This document shows, one piece after another, positions 35,090-44,721 of a stretch of DNA of 64,000 nt. Below the pieces are notes generated by a model. It saw nothing but the letters and a program-made list of their open reading frames with translations, was not told where the DNA came from and made no database searches. Source of the DNA: Gottfriedia acidiceleris. GTDB taxonomy: Bacteria > Bacillota > Bacilli > Bacillales > Bacillaceae_G. Position numbers and translations under genes: made by a program. The DNA is taken from assembly GCF_002128425.1 (NCBI RefSeq), contig NZ_NESS01000003.1, positions 248,001-312,000 of the forward strand. The letters run 5' to 3'. Positions within the stretch are counted from its first letter, which is position 1. The number at the start of each line of letters is the position of its first letter.

Positions 35090-35653
35090 TTATTCAACAG
35101 TTTTTTCGTCTCGATTAACTACTTCTAACTTCCCTGTATGTGGATCAATTACTAAACCATGAATTTCAACTTCTTTTGGTACAAGTGGATGGTTTTTAAT
35201 AATAGAAACACTGTGGTTAACACTGTCGTATACATTCGTAAAACCAGTTAACCATTTGTCTAAATCTAGACCTGAGAAGCCTAAAATTTCTAGGTTTTCT
35301 TCTTTAATTCCTTGTTCAACCATTTTTTCTTTCATTCTTTTAGGGTTTGTATTCCCCATTCCACATTCATGGTGACCGATTACTAATACTTCTTTTGCAC
35401 CAAGTTCATAAATAGAAACTAGAATACTTCTCATAACTGAACCAAACGGATGCGCAATAACTGCACCAGCCGTTTTAATCATTTTTACGTCACCGTTTCT
35501 AATATCAAGAGCCTTTGGTAAAAGCTCAACTAGACGTGTATCCATACAAGTAACAACTACAACTTCTTTGTTAGGAAATTTTGAAGCTATGTATTGCTCA
35601 TATTCCTTATTCTCAACAAACTTTTTATTAAATTCTAAAATCTGATCTAACAT
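35090..35653 (-). CDS. beta-class carbonic anhydrase
   Basis: Cytosolic enzyme of 187 residues. Zinc ligands are in VVTCMDTRL (Cys and Asp) and GHHECGMG (His and Cys), with RNAG-like KTAGAVI between. It resembles Bacillus YtiB/YvdA. The start is ATG 35653 with GGAGGG about ten bases upstream. It supplies bicarbonate inside the cell, while the neighbouring alpha enzyme works outside the membrane, so the pair could move CO2/bicarbonate across the envelope. That coupling is inference. Confidence 0.92.
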   Translation of the reverse strand: MLDQILEFNKKFVENKEYEQYIASKFPNKEVVVVTCMDTRLVELLPKALDIRNGDVKMIKTAGAVIAHPFGSVMRSILVSIYELGAKEVLVIGHHECGMGNTNPKRMKEKMVEQGIKEENLEILGFSGLDLDKWLTGFTNVYDSVNHSVSIIKNHPLVPKEVEIHGLVIDPHTGKLEVVNRDEKTVE

Positions 35654-35938
35654 AAAAAAATTCCCTCCAAACAAATATTAAGAGCTTTTTTCTATACCTA
35701 TAATGAAGGAAAAGCTCATAATATACAACCATTTTGCACTCATTTATAGTATTATTCTAAAATTATGTTTTCATTTATACCGTTTAATTTTTATTTTTTA
35801 GTATGGTAAATATACCGTCAGACGATTAATTAATCGAAATGCTTATTTTTAAATTCCCATTAATTTCTATCAAATTTTTTTTATTTTTAAAGTTTATATT
35901 GTACACTAGATTTAGTCTTTGATGAGGAGTGAATTAAA

Positions 35939-36763
35939 ATGAAGTTTGAACATTCTATTGCATTACATAATGGAGTTAAAATGCCTCAATTAGGTTTAGG
36001 TGTGTGGCGTGTGTCACCAGAAGATGGTGTTGATGCAGTCCGAACTGCTATCGAAGTAGGTTATCGTCATATTGATACTGCAGCTGTCTATCAAAACGAA
36101 GAACAAGTAGGTGAAGCAATCCGTCAATCTGGTGTTGCTCGAGATGAACTTTTTATTACAACAAAAGTTTGGAATGCGGATCAAGGTTATGATTCAACTT
36201 TAAAAGCTCATGAAGAAAGTCTTAAAAAATTAGGCTTGGACTATGTTGATCTTTATTTAATTCACTGGCCAGTAAAAGAAAAATATTTAGATACATATAA
36301 GGCATTAGAAAGACTTTACGATGAAAAGCTTGTGCCAGCAATTGGTGTTTCAAATTTTCATGTCCATCACTTAGAAGATATTGCAGCTCATCGCAATATT
36401 AAACCAATGGTCGATCAAGTCGAATTGCATCCAATGTTTCAACAAAACGAATTACATGAATATTGTCATAAAAACGGAATTGCATTAGAAGCATGGAGCC
36501 CATTAATGCAAGGTGGCGAAGCTTTGACAAATCCTGTAATAAAAGAGATTGCAGATCAATACGGTAAATCAACTGCCCAAGTTATCATCCGTTGGCACTT
36601 ACAACGTAATGTAATCGTAATTCCTAAATCAATAACACCTTCACGAATTCAAGAAAACTTTGAAGTATTCAACTTTGAGCTTTCTGCAAATGATATGCAA
36701 CAAATTGCTACACTTGATGCAAATAAGCGTGTTGGTCCAGACCCTGATAATTTTGATTTCTAA
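35939..36763 (+). CDS. aldo/keto reductase
   Basis: TIM-barrel NADPH-dependent reductase of 274 residues, like B. subtilis YvgN/YtbE. The catalytic tetrad is visible: Asp and Tyr in HIDTAAVYQNE (~46-56), Lys in TTKVWN (~80) and His in LIHWP (~112). The NADP-binding IPKSITPSRIQENFEVF lies near 235. It likely reduces methylglyoxal and other aldehydes. The ATG follows GATGAGGAGTG. Monocistronic, with a hairpin terminator. Confidence 0.92.
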   Translation: MKFEHSIALHNGVKMPQLGLGVWRVSPEDGVDAVRTAIEVGYRHIDTAAVYQNEEQVGEAIRQSGVARDELFITTKVWNADQGYDSTLKAHEESLKKLGLDYVDLYLIHWPVKEKYLDTYKALERLYDEKLVPAIGVSNFHVHHLEDIAAHRNIKPMVDQVELHPMFQQNELHEYCHKNGIALEAWSPLMQGGEALTNPVIKEIADQYGKSTAQVIIRWHLQRNVIVIPKSITPSRIQENFEVFNFELSANDMQQIATLDANKRVGPDPDNFDF

Positions 36764-36801
36764 GAGGCAAGATTAACAATATAGGAATCCTTACGATTAA
36801 A

Positions 36802-36832
36802 AAATGGCTACCTCATTGAAAGGTAGCCATTT
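36802..36832. terminator. bidirectional terminator
   Basis: A 12-bp stem (AAATGGCTACCT/AGGTAGCCATTT) with a 7-nt loop lies between the aldo/keto reductase gene and the convergent second protease gene. Confidence 0.88.
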
Positions 36833-36840
36833 CCTTTTAT

Positions 36841-39800
36841 TTAAATTCCAAGTTGTGCTTTTATTGAATCTAGTGTTTGCGTTTTGTATTTCTTTTTGGG
36901 AATAGGTGCATTTTGGTTTGATGGATTTTGTTTTAAGTAATTTTTTTCTATGAATTGGAAATCTGTCACGTTTACAGCTCCATCATTATTAATATCCGCA
37001 CTTCGTTTATTTGTTCCCCAATATGTTTGTATATATAGTGCGTCATAAACATCGATTACGTCATCTCCATTAACGTCTCCTGCTGTTGCTTTGTCGCTAA
37101 AATATTGTAATGTCTGTCCCCAAATCGTACCATTCTTATCTAATCCGATTGGGATTTCACGCTTCACGGTAAAATGGCCTGGTACTTTTAATTCCCAAAT
37201 AAACGGTTTAGTCGTCAATGGTAGATTAGAAATTTTGTAATCTCCATAACTTAAAAGAGAAGACGCGCCATCATATACTTTACCATTTACATCAATCACT
37301 CGAACTGTCGCACCAGAAGTCGTCCAGTTCCAATTTCGATTGTAAATGGAAGCCTCTGCACCTAATGTACCAAATACTTCAGAGAATGTTGGTTGGATCA
37401 ACCATTCCATCCCAGCAGAAGTAAGGGTAATTCGATTACCTTGATCATTTGTATAAGCAATTATTGGATTTACAGGTGCACTCACTGCAAATGTTGTATT
37501 CTTCACCTTTAATTTCAGGTTAATCGCAGGAATTTTTCCACTAACAGTTTTCTCTCCATCTAAAGCAAGTTTTACTTTTGAATTATTCCCATTCGTTTCA
37601 ACCGTTACTGTTGCACCAAAATCCTTCAATGCTTCATTTGCCTTTGCCTCTATAATATCGTAGTTTTGGCCAATATTATTAAGCGTCCATTCCGCTGATT
37701 TCAAATTTTGAACATTGTTTAAAACAAATGTAGCGTTAACCGTTTCTCCCATTTTCACATTTACATTATCTGTCTTTACATATCCGTAAGGTGTCCCTGC
37801 TTTGACAAAGTAGTAATTTTTCTTTTGTGTCGTGTTATTTGCTCCATCTAATCCATTTAAAGTATAAGTTAAGAGCGTACTTGATTCGTTCATTGGTACA
37901 CTTAAATCGATTTTCCCATCTACTCCTACAGGAAGAACAGGATTGAAGTTACCATTAACTGAATAATTAACTTTATTAACGGATTGATCTACATTCATTC
38001 CATATTCATTCATTTTTGCAACTTCATCATCAGTCACTTTGACTTGGACAGGGATTATTTTCTGCCCAGGCTGATATTCTATTACAGGTGATTCATTACC
38101 ATCAAAAGATGTTGACATTGTCGGAAGATTATTGTCTATATATAAATCATTGTAGTTAATAAATACTTTATCTCTTGCACTAGTTCCAATAATTTTAATT
38201 TTGTACGGTCCAGGTTTTATATAACTCAATGTAGGTGAAATTGGCTGAGAAGTATTACCTGTATAAGCGTGATAAGTCCCATTAAAGAAAGCACTTAGTA
38301 AATAATTTGTCCCATCGTATGATGAGCTTAAATCAATTGTTCCAATAACGCCTAAATCATTACCTGTTTTTCCATCCTGTAAAACGATATCCATTCGTTT
38401 CATCGGTGATTTAAAATTAAAAATCAAATCAATAAATTGATTCGCACTATAGCTACGCTTCACATGTAAAAACGAAGGTGACATAGATTTGTAAGACAAT
38501 GTAGTTGAATTAAATCCTTCTCCAGTAGTTCGTACACTAAATGGAATTCGATATTGTTCATTCTTGTCATCATTATTTGTCACAATAATATACCCTTCAT
38601 AAATACCTGCTTTAGCACTTGCTGGAACTGAAATAGAAACTGGTATTTTCTTAGCATCTAACGATTGAACTTTAATTTCTGAAGGAATACTTACACTAAC
38701 ACCGTTTTCGCTAGCATTTAGCGAGCCATTCACATTCGTTTGGAAGTTAACATCTACATTAAACTTCTTCAGTTTAGTTTCTAAATTTGTAAAGTTTACT
38801 TTCTTTTCTACTAAAACATCTTCATTTGCATAATGACTACCAAAGCTGAGTCCACCTGTTAGTTCCTTTACTTTAACGTTCTCACCATTTAATGGGAAAG
38901 ATGTTTCATCTTGAACTTGTATTTTCATACCCGTATGGACGGCTCGATAAGGATCTACACGACCTGCACCTACATCAAACACACTATAGCTATCTGTTAA
39001 AGGCTTTGCTGTATTCATTAATATCGTTTTTATGTCGCCAGGTTCAAGTGCTGGATTTGCTTGAAGTAATAAAGCAGAAATACCAGTGACATGTGGTGCC
39101 GCCATAGACGTACCTGACATACGAGAATATGCGTATTTATAATTAGTTTGGTCGTTCTTATAAATTGAGTAAGCAGGTACGCTTGATAGAACACTGACGC
39201 CAGGAGCCGTAATTTCCGGTTTCATTTCGTAATTACTTCTAGAAGGTCCACGCGAACTAAAGCTAGCAAGTTTGTCCGCATCAGTATTAACTTCTTTCAA
39301 ATCTTTAAAAGTTAGTTTAGTCTGGCCTGCTGCTAATTGTGCTTTAAAATCTAATCCTTGTTCATAGCTCATTGAAAATGCAGGAATAAAGTTTTGCTCC
39401 TCTTTTACGAATTGCGAAGGTCCTGCATTTGGAATATTACTGTAGGCAATGATTGCACGTGCTCCATGATTTTTTGCATATACGGTTTTGGACTGTGTGC
39501 CAATTACTCCTGTACTTACAAATACAACTTTTCCAGCTACGTCTTTATTTAAATAATCAGAGTCATTTCCAACCCCTAAGTCTACTACATCTAATGTTTG
39601 ATTATTAAATACTTTTAAATCTGAAACAAAATCATTATAGAGAGTACTTAATTGAAAAAATGTATCTATTCCATCCAAAACACCTGAATATTTAGTAACT
39701 GGAATAGGTGCACTACTTGCTCCTACTGTTAGCGCAAGTGAAGCTGCCCCTGGTGAACCTAACGTATAAGAGTTCGGCCCACTATTTCCCGCTGAAACTG

Positions 39801-40932
39801 ATGCCGTTACACCGTTAAGTACAGCATAATTTACTGCTGTGCTAGTTGGATACATTGGATCGTTTATGTTTGCTCCTAGAGAAAGGTTAATTACATCCAT
39901 TTTATCTTCAACAGCTTTTTCAATACCAGCTAGAATATCGTCCAATTCTCCAGTTCCATAAGGTCCTAAAACACGATAAACATAAAGTTCAGCATCGGGT
40001 GCAATTCCTTTAACGGCTACACCACCAGTATTTTTGGCTCTACCTGCAATCGTTCCTGAGACATGCGTGCCATGATTTGTATAGTAAGTTGATAGATTTT
40101 GATCAGTCTCAGGACGACCAGATTTTTTCCAATCATCATATGTAGTTTCCATCGGGTCTGGGTCATTATCTACTAAGTCATATCCGCCTTTAAATGCATC
40201 CTTCAAATCAGGGTGATTATAATCAACTCCTGTATCAATTACACCGACTTTTACACCTTTGCCTGTAATACCTTCTTCATGAAGCTTATCTACACCTAAA
40301 AATGGTATACTCTCTATTCTTTTAATTGAATCTTGTTCTTCTTGCGAATCCGTTGCAGCTGGTGGATCTATTGAAAATTCAACACTTTTATAAACAGCTT
40401 GAACTGAATCTGATTTTAATAGAGATTCAACTTCATTTGCTGGTAGTTTCATTGAAACTCCATTATAAGCAGTATCAAATGAACGAGTGATCTTATATTT
40501 TGCACCGCTGCTTTTCTCTTTAGAAGCAGATAAAATTTTCGTTAGATCTTCTTCAAAACTAGTGTGATCATGTTTAACTCTACTCTTTGCTTCAGTAGAA
40601 GTTAAAGATTTTCCTTCTAATGCAGATTCGAGAATAGCAACCTTTTCAGGCTTGGATTTGAATTCGACAATAACAGATATGTCAGAACTACTCTTTAAGT
40701 CATTTTTATCAAAACCTTGTAATCCATGACTCTCCATCGTCTTTAGCCTCGTTAAAGCATCCCTTTGTTCTTGAGTCAACGAAGCTAATATTTGCTCGGA
40801 TGATTTGCCATGTACAGCTGTTGCCGATGCATAGTCTTGTTGGATTGTTGGAAATAACATTCCCAATAATATTGCCGCCGCCGCGGAGCCCTTTAATACT
40901 CTACTAAACTTTTCATTTTTTGTTTTCCTCAC
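36841..40932 (-). CDS. secreted S8 serine protease with cohesin-like and dockerin domains
   Basis: Exported subtilase of 1,363 residues. I choose GTG 40932, five bases after AAGAGGG; it opens a normal signal peptide (RKTKNEKFSRVLKGSAAAAI), while an upstream ATG would add 34 residues. An I9-like propeptide (~75-190) precedes a catalytic domain with Asp223, His277 and Ser609, and a PA domain at ~430-550. Fn3-like sandwiches, a cohesin-like segment (~1050-1180) and a C-terminal dockerin (~1284-1335; DVNGDDVIDVYD and DINNDGAVNVTD) follow. It is a paralogue of the giant protease, sharing the MET-YDDWKK-G insert before the active-site His, but lacks the FN3 and Ig repeats. Probably a nutrient-scavenging protease. 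Confidence 0.92.
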   Translation of the reverse strand: MRKTKNEKFSRVLKGSAAAAILLGMLFPTIQQDYASATAVHGKSSEQILASLTQEQRDALTRLKTMESHGLQGFDKNDLKSSSDISVIVEFKSKPEKVAILESALEGKSLTSTEAKSRVKHDHTSFEEDLTKILSASKEKSSGAKYKITRSFDTAYNGVSMKLPANEVESLLKSDSVQAVYKSVEFSIDPPAATDSQEEQDSIKRIESIPFLGVDKLHEEGITGKGVKVGVIDTGVDYNHPDLKDAFKGGYDLVDNDPDPMETTYDDWKKSGRPETDQNLSTYYTNHGTHVSGTIAGRAKNTGGVAVKGIAPDAELYVYRVLGPYGTGELDDILAGIEKAVEDKMDVINLSLGANINDPMYPTSTAVNYAVLNGVTASVSAGNSGPNSYTLGSPGAASLALTVGASSAPIPVTKYSGVLDGIDTFFQLSTLYNDFVSDLKVFNNQTLDVVDLGVGNDSDYLNKDVAGKVVFVSTGVIGTQSKTVYAKNHGARAIIAYSNIPNAGPSQFVKEEQNFIPAFSMSYEQGLDFKAQLAAGQTKLTFKDLKEVNTDADKLASFSSRGPSRSNYEMKPEITAPGVSVLSSVPAYSIYKNDQTNYKYAYSRMSGTSMAAPHVTGISALLLQANPALEPGDIKTILMNTAKPLTDSYSVFDVGAGRVDPYRAVHTGMKIQVQDETSFPLNGENVKVKELTGGLSFGSHYANEDVLVEKKVNFTNLETKLKKFNVDVNFQTNVNGSLNASENGVSVSIPSEIKVQSLDAKKIPVSISVPASAKAGIYEGYIIVTNNDDKNEQYRIPFSVRTTGEGFNSTTLSYKSMSPSFLHVKRSYSANQFIDLIFNFKSPMKRMDIVLQDGKTGNDLGVIGTIDLSSSYDGTNYLLSAFFNGTYHAYTGNTSQPISPTLSYIKPGPYKIKIIGTSARDKVFINYNDLYIDNNLPTMSTSFDGNESPVIEYQPGQKIIPVQVKVTDDEVAKMNEYGMNVDQSVNKVNYSVNGNFNPVLPVGVDGKIDLSVPMNESSTLLTYTLNGLDGANNTTQKKNYYFVKAGTPYGYVKTDNVNVKMGETVNATFVLNNVQNLKSAEWTLNNIGQNYDIIEAKANEALKDFGATVTVETNGNNSKVKLALDGEKTVSGKIPAINLKLKVKNTTFAVSAPVNPIIAYTNDQGNRITLTSAGMEWLIQPTFSEVFGTLGAEASIYNRNWNWTTSGATVRVIDVNGKVYDGASSLLSYGDYKISNLPLTTKPFIWELKVPGHFTVKREIPIGLDKNGTIWGQTLQYFSDKATAGDVNGDDVIDVYDALYIQTYWGTNKRSADINNDGAVNVTDFQFIEKNYLKQNPSNQNAPIPKKKYKTQTLDSIKAQLGI

Positions 40933-41164
40933 ATAATCCCTCTTTTCTAATGAATACCGATTAATCTCGTTCCCTCCTAAAACTATCAAAATACATTCAA
41001 CTGACTCATTAAATTTAATTATAAAATCTTCCAATTTTCAGTCAATTGGGACATTTTTGTCTATATTTATCAAGGGCTCAGACGTTTTTAGCTTATTTTC
41101 GACATATTACTACTTAAAAATTGTGCTAATTTGTTAAGATTCTAGATTTTATAAAAAACTACAC
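40933..41164. other. upstream region of the second protease gene
   Basis: About 230 AT-rich bases hold an extra GGAGGG at about 40974-40979 that leads to no usable ATG. No G-box like that of the first protease gene, and no clear promoter pair, was found. Confidence 0.4.
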
Positions 41165-41216
41165 AAAAAAGACGATTCTAAAAGTCATTTCACTAACCTT
41201 TAGGACCGTCTTTTTT
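41165..41216 (-). terminator. terminator of the AlaX-like gene
   Basis: A long imperfect stem (AAAAAAGACGATTCTAAA with a TTTAGGACCGTCTTTTTT arm, including G-U pairs) lies 25 bp past the stop codon and ends in T on both strands. Confidence 0.75.
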
Positions 41217-41240
41217 ATTCCAAATACTATATTTAGATAA

Positions 41241-41882
41241 TCATATTAAATATATTTCAATCCGCTCTTTCCCTCCCCCTATATTGTTTCGTTTTAACTT
41301 TATTCCTTTAATTTCTCCTGTTCGCTTAATATGTGTCCCACCGCATGAAACTTTACCAAATCCTTTGATTTCCCAATATCTTCTTTGATTTTTGAGGTCA
41401 TCAAACTCACTACTTATTTCCAAATCTGCATCAATGAGTTCCTTTGCTTTTGTCTCTAAAAGTGGGAATGTGTCCGAGATTTTTCCATCCCAATAAAAAT
41501 CAATTCTAGCTTTATCACTAGTAATATTTGCACCAATTTTTTCAGGATTATTATAATTTTGATACATTAGCTCCAAGATGATTTCTGCAGCAAAATGTAA
41601 CTTCATAATTCGATATCGTTTCTCCCAATCAATCTCAATCACTACTTCCTGTCCTTCTTGAAGATCATGATTTTCTGGTAAATTGTATATAATATCTAAC
41701 CCATCCTTCTTAGCTTCAATCACTTCATAATTCCCAATTTTCCCAGAGTCTGATTGTTGCCCTCCCGAAAAAGCATAAATAATTGTTTCGTTTAACGTGA
41801 CCTCCCTGCCATCTACTTTCGTAACGATTGCAGAAGCTTTTGTAAGATAAGGATCTTCCCAAAAAAGTTTTTTTACCCCCAT
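41241..41882 (-). CDS. alanyl-tRNA editing protein, AlaX-like
   Basis: Stand-alone protein of 213 residues related to the AlaRS editing domain, which hydrolyses Ser/Gly mischarged on tRNA-Ala. The N-terminal beta-barrel half has TIIYAFSGGQQSDSG (~32-46). The C-terminal zinc motif SCGGTHIKRTGEI is intact. The first zinc motif, HxxxH in most members, reads LHFAAEIIL here, so the second His is Glu. The protein may bind metal differently or have another substrate. Monocistronic, divergent from the DUF4269 gene. Confidence 0.85.
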   Translation of the reverse strand: MGVKKLFWEDPYLTKASAIVTKVDGREVTLNETIIYAFSGGQQSDSGKIGNYEVIEAKKDGLDIIYNLPENHDLQEGQEVVIEIDWEKRYRIMKLHFAAEIILELMYQNYNNPEKIGANITSDKARIDFYWDGKISDTFPLLETKAKELIDADLEISSEFDDLKNQRRYWEIKGFGKVSCGGTHIKRTGEIKGIKLKRNNIGGGKERIEIYLI

Positions 41883-42027
41883 CGTTTTACTCCTTTTTAA
41901 TTTTTGATTTTGAATTCAATTTACTATTGTTTTCCTTTCATAAAACGATTTCCCTTTTTATTTTTATAAACTACGTATTATACTAAATAAGCTCTTACTT
42001 AATTTATTTAATATGAAAGGAGTCTAA

Positions 42028-42564
42028 ATGTTTCTTTCAATTGATTATTTAAAAAACGGTAGTCTTAAACAACAACTTGCATATGGAACATTATTTCGAT
42101 TAAATATTCTGAATGAACTAAAGGATTTTAATCCTATACTGTGTGGAACGATTCCAATTGAAATTGACATAGAAGGATCTGATTTAGATATTATTACAGA
42201 GGTACATGACTTAAACTCATTTGAAAAACTATTGAAAAATAGTTATGAAAAGCAAAAACAATTTCAAATTTCACAATCACTTGTAAGAGGCATCCCAACT
42301 ATTACTGCAAATTTTACTTATGAGGGATTTGAAATAGAAATTTTTGGACAACCGGTCCCACCTATTAAACAAAATGCTTATCTTCATCTAATAATTGAGC
42401 AGTTTATTTTGATACAAAATCCAACTATCAAAGATAAGATTATTAAACTAAAAAAAGAAGGCTATAAAACAGAACCAGCATTTTGTAAAATTTTAGGTTT
42501 AGATGGTGAACCATATGATGAACTAATTAAATATGGGATTAGACAAGGAGCACTATTAGTGTAA
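42028..42564 (+). CDS. DUF4269 family protein
   Basis: Protein of 178 residues of the DUF4269 family. Its conserved core NPILCGTIPIEIDIEGSDLDIITEV (~35-59) has a GT-x-SDLDI arrangement like the active site of Pol beta-type nucleotidyltransferases. A helical C-terminus follows. The ATG comes six bases after AAAGGAG. Function unknown; a nucleotidyltransferase or toxin/antitoxin-like role is only a guess. Confidence 0.82.
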   Translation: MFLSIDYLKNGSLKQQLAYGTLFRLNILNELKDFNPILCGTIPIEIDIEGSDLDIITEVHDLNSFEKLLKNSYEKQKQFQISQSLVRGIPTITANFTYEGFEIEIFGQPVPPIKQNAYLHLIIEQFILIQNPTIKDKIIKLKKEGYKTEPAFCKILGLDGEPYDELIKYGIRQGALLV

Positions 42565-42638
42565 GTATAGGATGTAATAATTGAGTAAAGAAAAAGGAAC
42601 AATTTCTAAATTGCCCCTCTACTGATAATTCCTTTATC

Positions 42639-43100
42639 TTACTTTGTTACAACTTCACTACTTTTAACTAATTCAATACGCACTTTTTTAAGCCCGTCAT
42701 TTTCATCTACATATGTACTTAATTTCCAATTTGCTGCAAGAGTATGTTTAATTAGATTAATTGCTTCTTCAGATAAATGAATTCCTTGAATTGCAGTTCC
42801 CATATCTTCATAATCTTTTTCAACTACAATTCCAAATTTATATCTTAATAAAGTCATTAATGATCCTTTTGTTAGAAATTTGATTTGATAGCCTTCATTA
42901 ACGATTTTATTAAAATTCTCTTCATTGTTTTTGTACAAATTTATTAATGTTTCCCAGTCAGGAAAACCATTACCATATTGATTTAAAAACTCGAAATTCT
43001 CTTCCTTCACAGCGTTTATTAACTGAATGTTCTCTACACCAGCACTACGTAGACTTTCAATCATAATTGCATTATTTATCGCGATACTAACATAGCTCAT
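42639..43100 (-). CDS. hypothetical protein, unknown
   Basis: Soluble, mixed helix/strand protein of 153 residues with no motif I recognise. A long helical N-terminal half (MIESLRSAGVENIQLINAVK; YGNGFPDWETLINLYKNN) precedes a short beta region near the end (LSTYVDENDGLKKVRIELV). A good GGAGGGAGAACAAAG site precedes the ATG, supporting a real gene. Neighbours give no hint. Confidence 0.6.
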   Translation of the reverse strand: MSYVSIAINNAIMIESLRSAGVENIQLINAVKEENFEFLNQYGNGFPDWETLINLYKNNEENFNKIVNEGYQIKFLTKGSLMTLLRYKFGIVVEKDYEDMGTAIQGIHLSEEAINLIKHTLAANWKLSTYVDENDGLKKVRIELVKSSEVVTK

Positions 43101-43246
43101 CTTTGTTCTCCCTCCAAATTACAAGAATTTTCTTTTTATTCAACTTTATCATAAATTATGGTTCTAAACTATTAAATTGATGAGGTTTAAACTAAGATGA
43201 ATAGGAGAGCGAACGCTTATAATCGCAATAAATCACTAAATACGTA

Positions 43247-43282
43247 AAAACCACAAGATACGATTAAATATCTTGTGGTTTT
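43247..43282 (-). terminator. terminator of the two-component operon
   Basis: A 14-bp stem (AAAACCACAAGATA/TATCTTGTGGTTTT) lies 37 bp past the histidine-kinase stop codon, followed by T on the minus strand. Confidence 0.85.
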
Positions 43283-43318
43283 ACCTTCTTTTTGGGGATT
43301 ATTAGATGCCCCTCTTAT

Positions 43319-44719
43319 CTAAATTGTGTTTAATGTGATTAAGGCAGTTGTACCTTCTCCATTTTCACTCGTAATTTGTAGAGTTCCACCATAATTTTCA
43401 ATTAGGTCTTTTGCAATGGATAATCCTAAACCATTACCGCCGTTAGCACGACTTCTTGCTTTATCAGCTCGATAAAATCGGTCAAATATATGATTGATAT
43501 CTTCTTCTTTAATACCAATTCCGTTGTCTTTTACTTTGATTTCGATTTTGTTTACAACTTGATCAGTATTTATGTCGATAATCGTGTGTTCCTTACTGTA
43601 TTTAACTGCATTATCAAACAAAATAATTAATATTTGCATTAAATGTTCCCTTGCAATATTTGCTTTATCAACAATTTGATCAGGAGTATGGAAGTGAATT
43701 TCCAAATCTTCATGTAACAGTTGATAATTATTAATGATCTCATTTAAAACTTCATTAATATTTGTTGGAGCATACTGTTCGATCTTTTCACTATTTTTCT
43801 CTAGCTTCGTCAACTGTAGAAGCTCATTCGTTAAAATAATCATTCTGTTCGTTTCATTAATACATGTATTTAATGAGTTTTCTAAAACAGTTTCGTCTTT
43901 TTTCCCCCAGCGATTAACTAATGATAAGTGACCATGAATAATTGCTAAAGGTGTTCTTAATTCATGAGAAGCATCTTCAACAAATCGCTTTTGTCTTGTA
44001 ATTGATGCCTCTAACTCATCCATCATTTTGTTAAAAAGTAGACCGAGTTCGGATAACTCATCTTTTGTTTCTCCTACAAAAACTCGCTCTTTTAATTGAT
44101 TATTTTTTATTTTGATCATTGTTTGGTTTAAATTTTTAATAGGATTTAATATTTTTTTAGATAAGAAATAACCGCTTAAAATACTTAAAATTAAGGAAAT
44201 GGTTGTTCCTAAAATGAGAATCATGAAAGATTCTTTAATTAATTTCGAAAAGATTTCTACATTCATCGCAACTTCTAACACGCCGTCGAAATTCTTATAA
44301 TGTAATGACTTACTCGTAATTAAAATTTCTTGATTGTGTAATCTATATTTTTGAATTTCCCCGAAGGCATTTTTATTAATATGAATTTTAGGCATTTTTC
44401 TAGAAACTGTAAAAATTACTTTTCCATTTTTATCTAATAGTCGGATCATTTCATTATTTTGTATAATTTTTTCAAAATACACTTTATTTTCAACTAAAGA
44501 GCTAGCATTTGGTCTCTTCGTTTTATACTCTTCATCTAAATAAGCTGACGTTTCACTTAATCTTTTTTCAATTCGATGTTGTTGCTGATTCATTACAGAC
44601 ATTTGAATCAAAGCAGATTGAATAAGATTACATAATGTAAATATGAAAAACATAAGTACAGCGATTGTAATTGTTATTTTCCATCTAATCGAAAGCTTAT
44701 TTAACAAGGTAAGATTCAC
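43319..44719 (-). CDS. sensor histidine kinase
   Basis: Membrane kinase of 466 residues. Transmembrane helix 1 is at ~12-34 and an extracellular sensor at ~35-160. Helix 2 at ~163-187 is followed by HAMP (~188-240) and the dimerisation/phosphoacceptor box SHELRTPLAIIHGHL (His ~252). The ATPase domain has DNAVKYS, DNGIGIKEEDINHIFDRFYR and GGNGLGLSIA. It starts 2 bp after the response regulator and should phosphorylate it. The signal is not evident. It resembles ArlS/YkoH-type kinases. Confidence 0.93.
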   Translation of the reverse strand: MNLTLLNKLSIRWKITITIAVLMFFIFTLCNLIQSALIQMSVMNQQQHRIEKRLSETSAYLDEEYKTKRPNASSLVENKVYFEKIIQNNEMIRLLDKNGKVIFTVSRKMPKIHINKNAFGEIQKYRLHNQEILITSKSLHYKNFDGVLEVAMNVEIFSKLIKESFMILILGTTISLILSILSGYFLSKKILNPIKNLNQTMIKIKNNQLKERVFVGETKDELSELGLLFNKMMDELEASITRQKRFVEDASHELRTPLAIIHGHLSLVNRWGKKDETVLENSLNTCINETNRMIILTNELLQLTKLEKNSEKIEQYAPTNINEVLNEIINNYQLLHEDLEIHFHTPDQIVDKANIAREHLMQILIILFDNAVKYSKEHTIIDINTDQVVNKIEIKVKDNGIGIKEEDINHIFDRFYRADKARSRANGGNGLGLSIAKDLIENYGGTLQITSENGEGTTALITLNTI

Positions 44720-44721
44720 CT

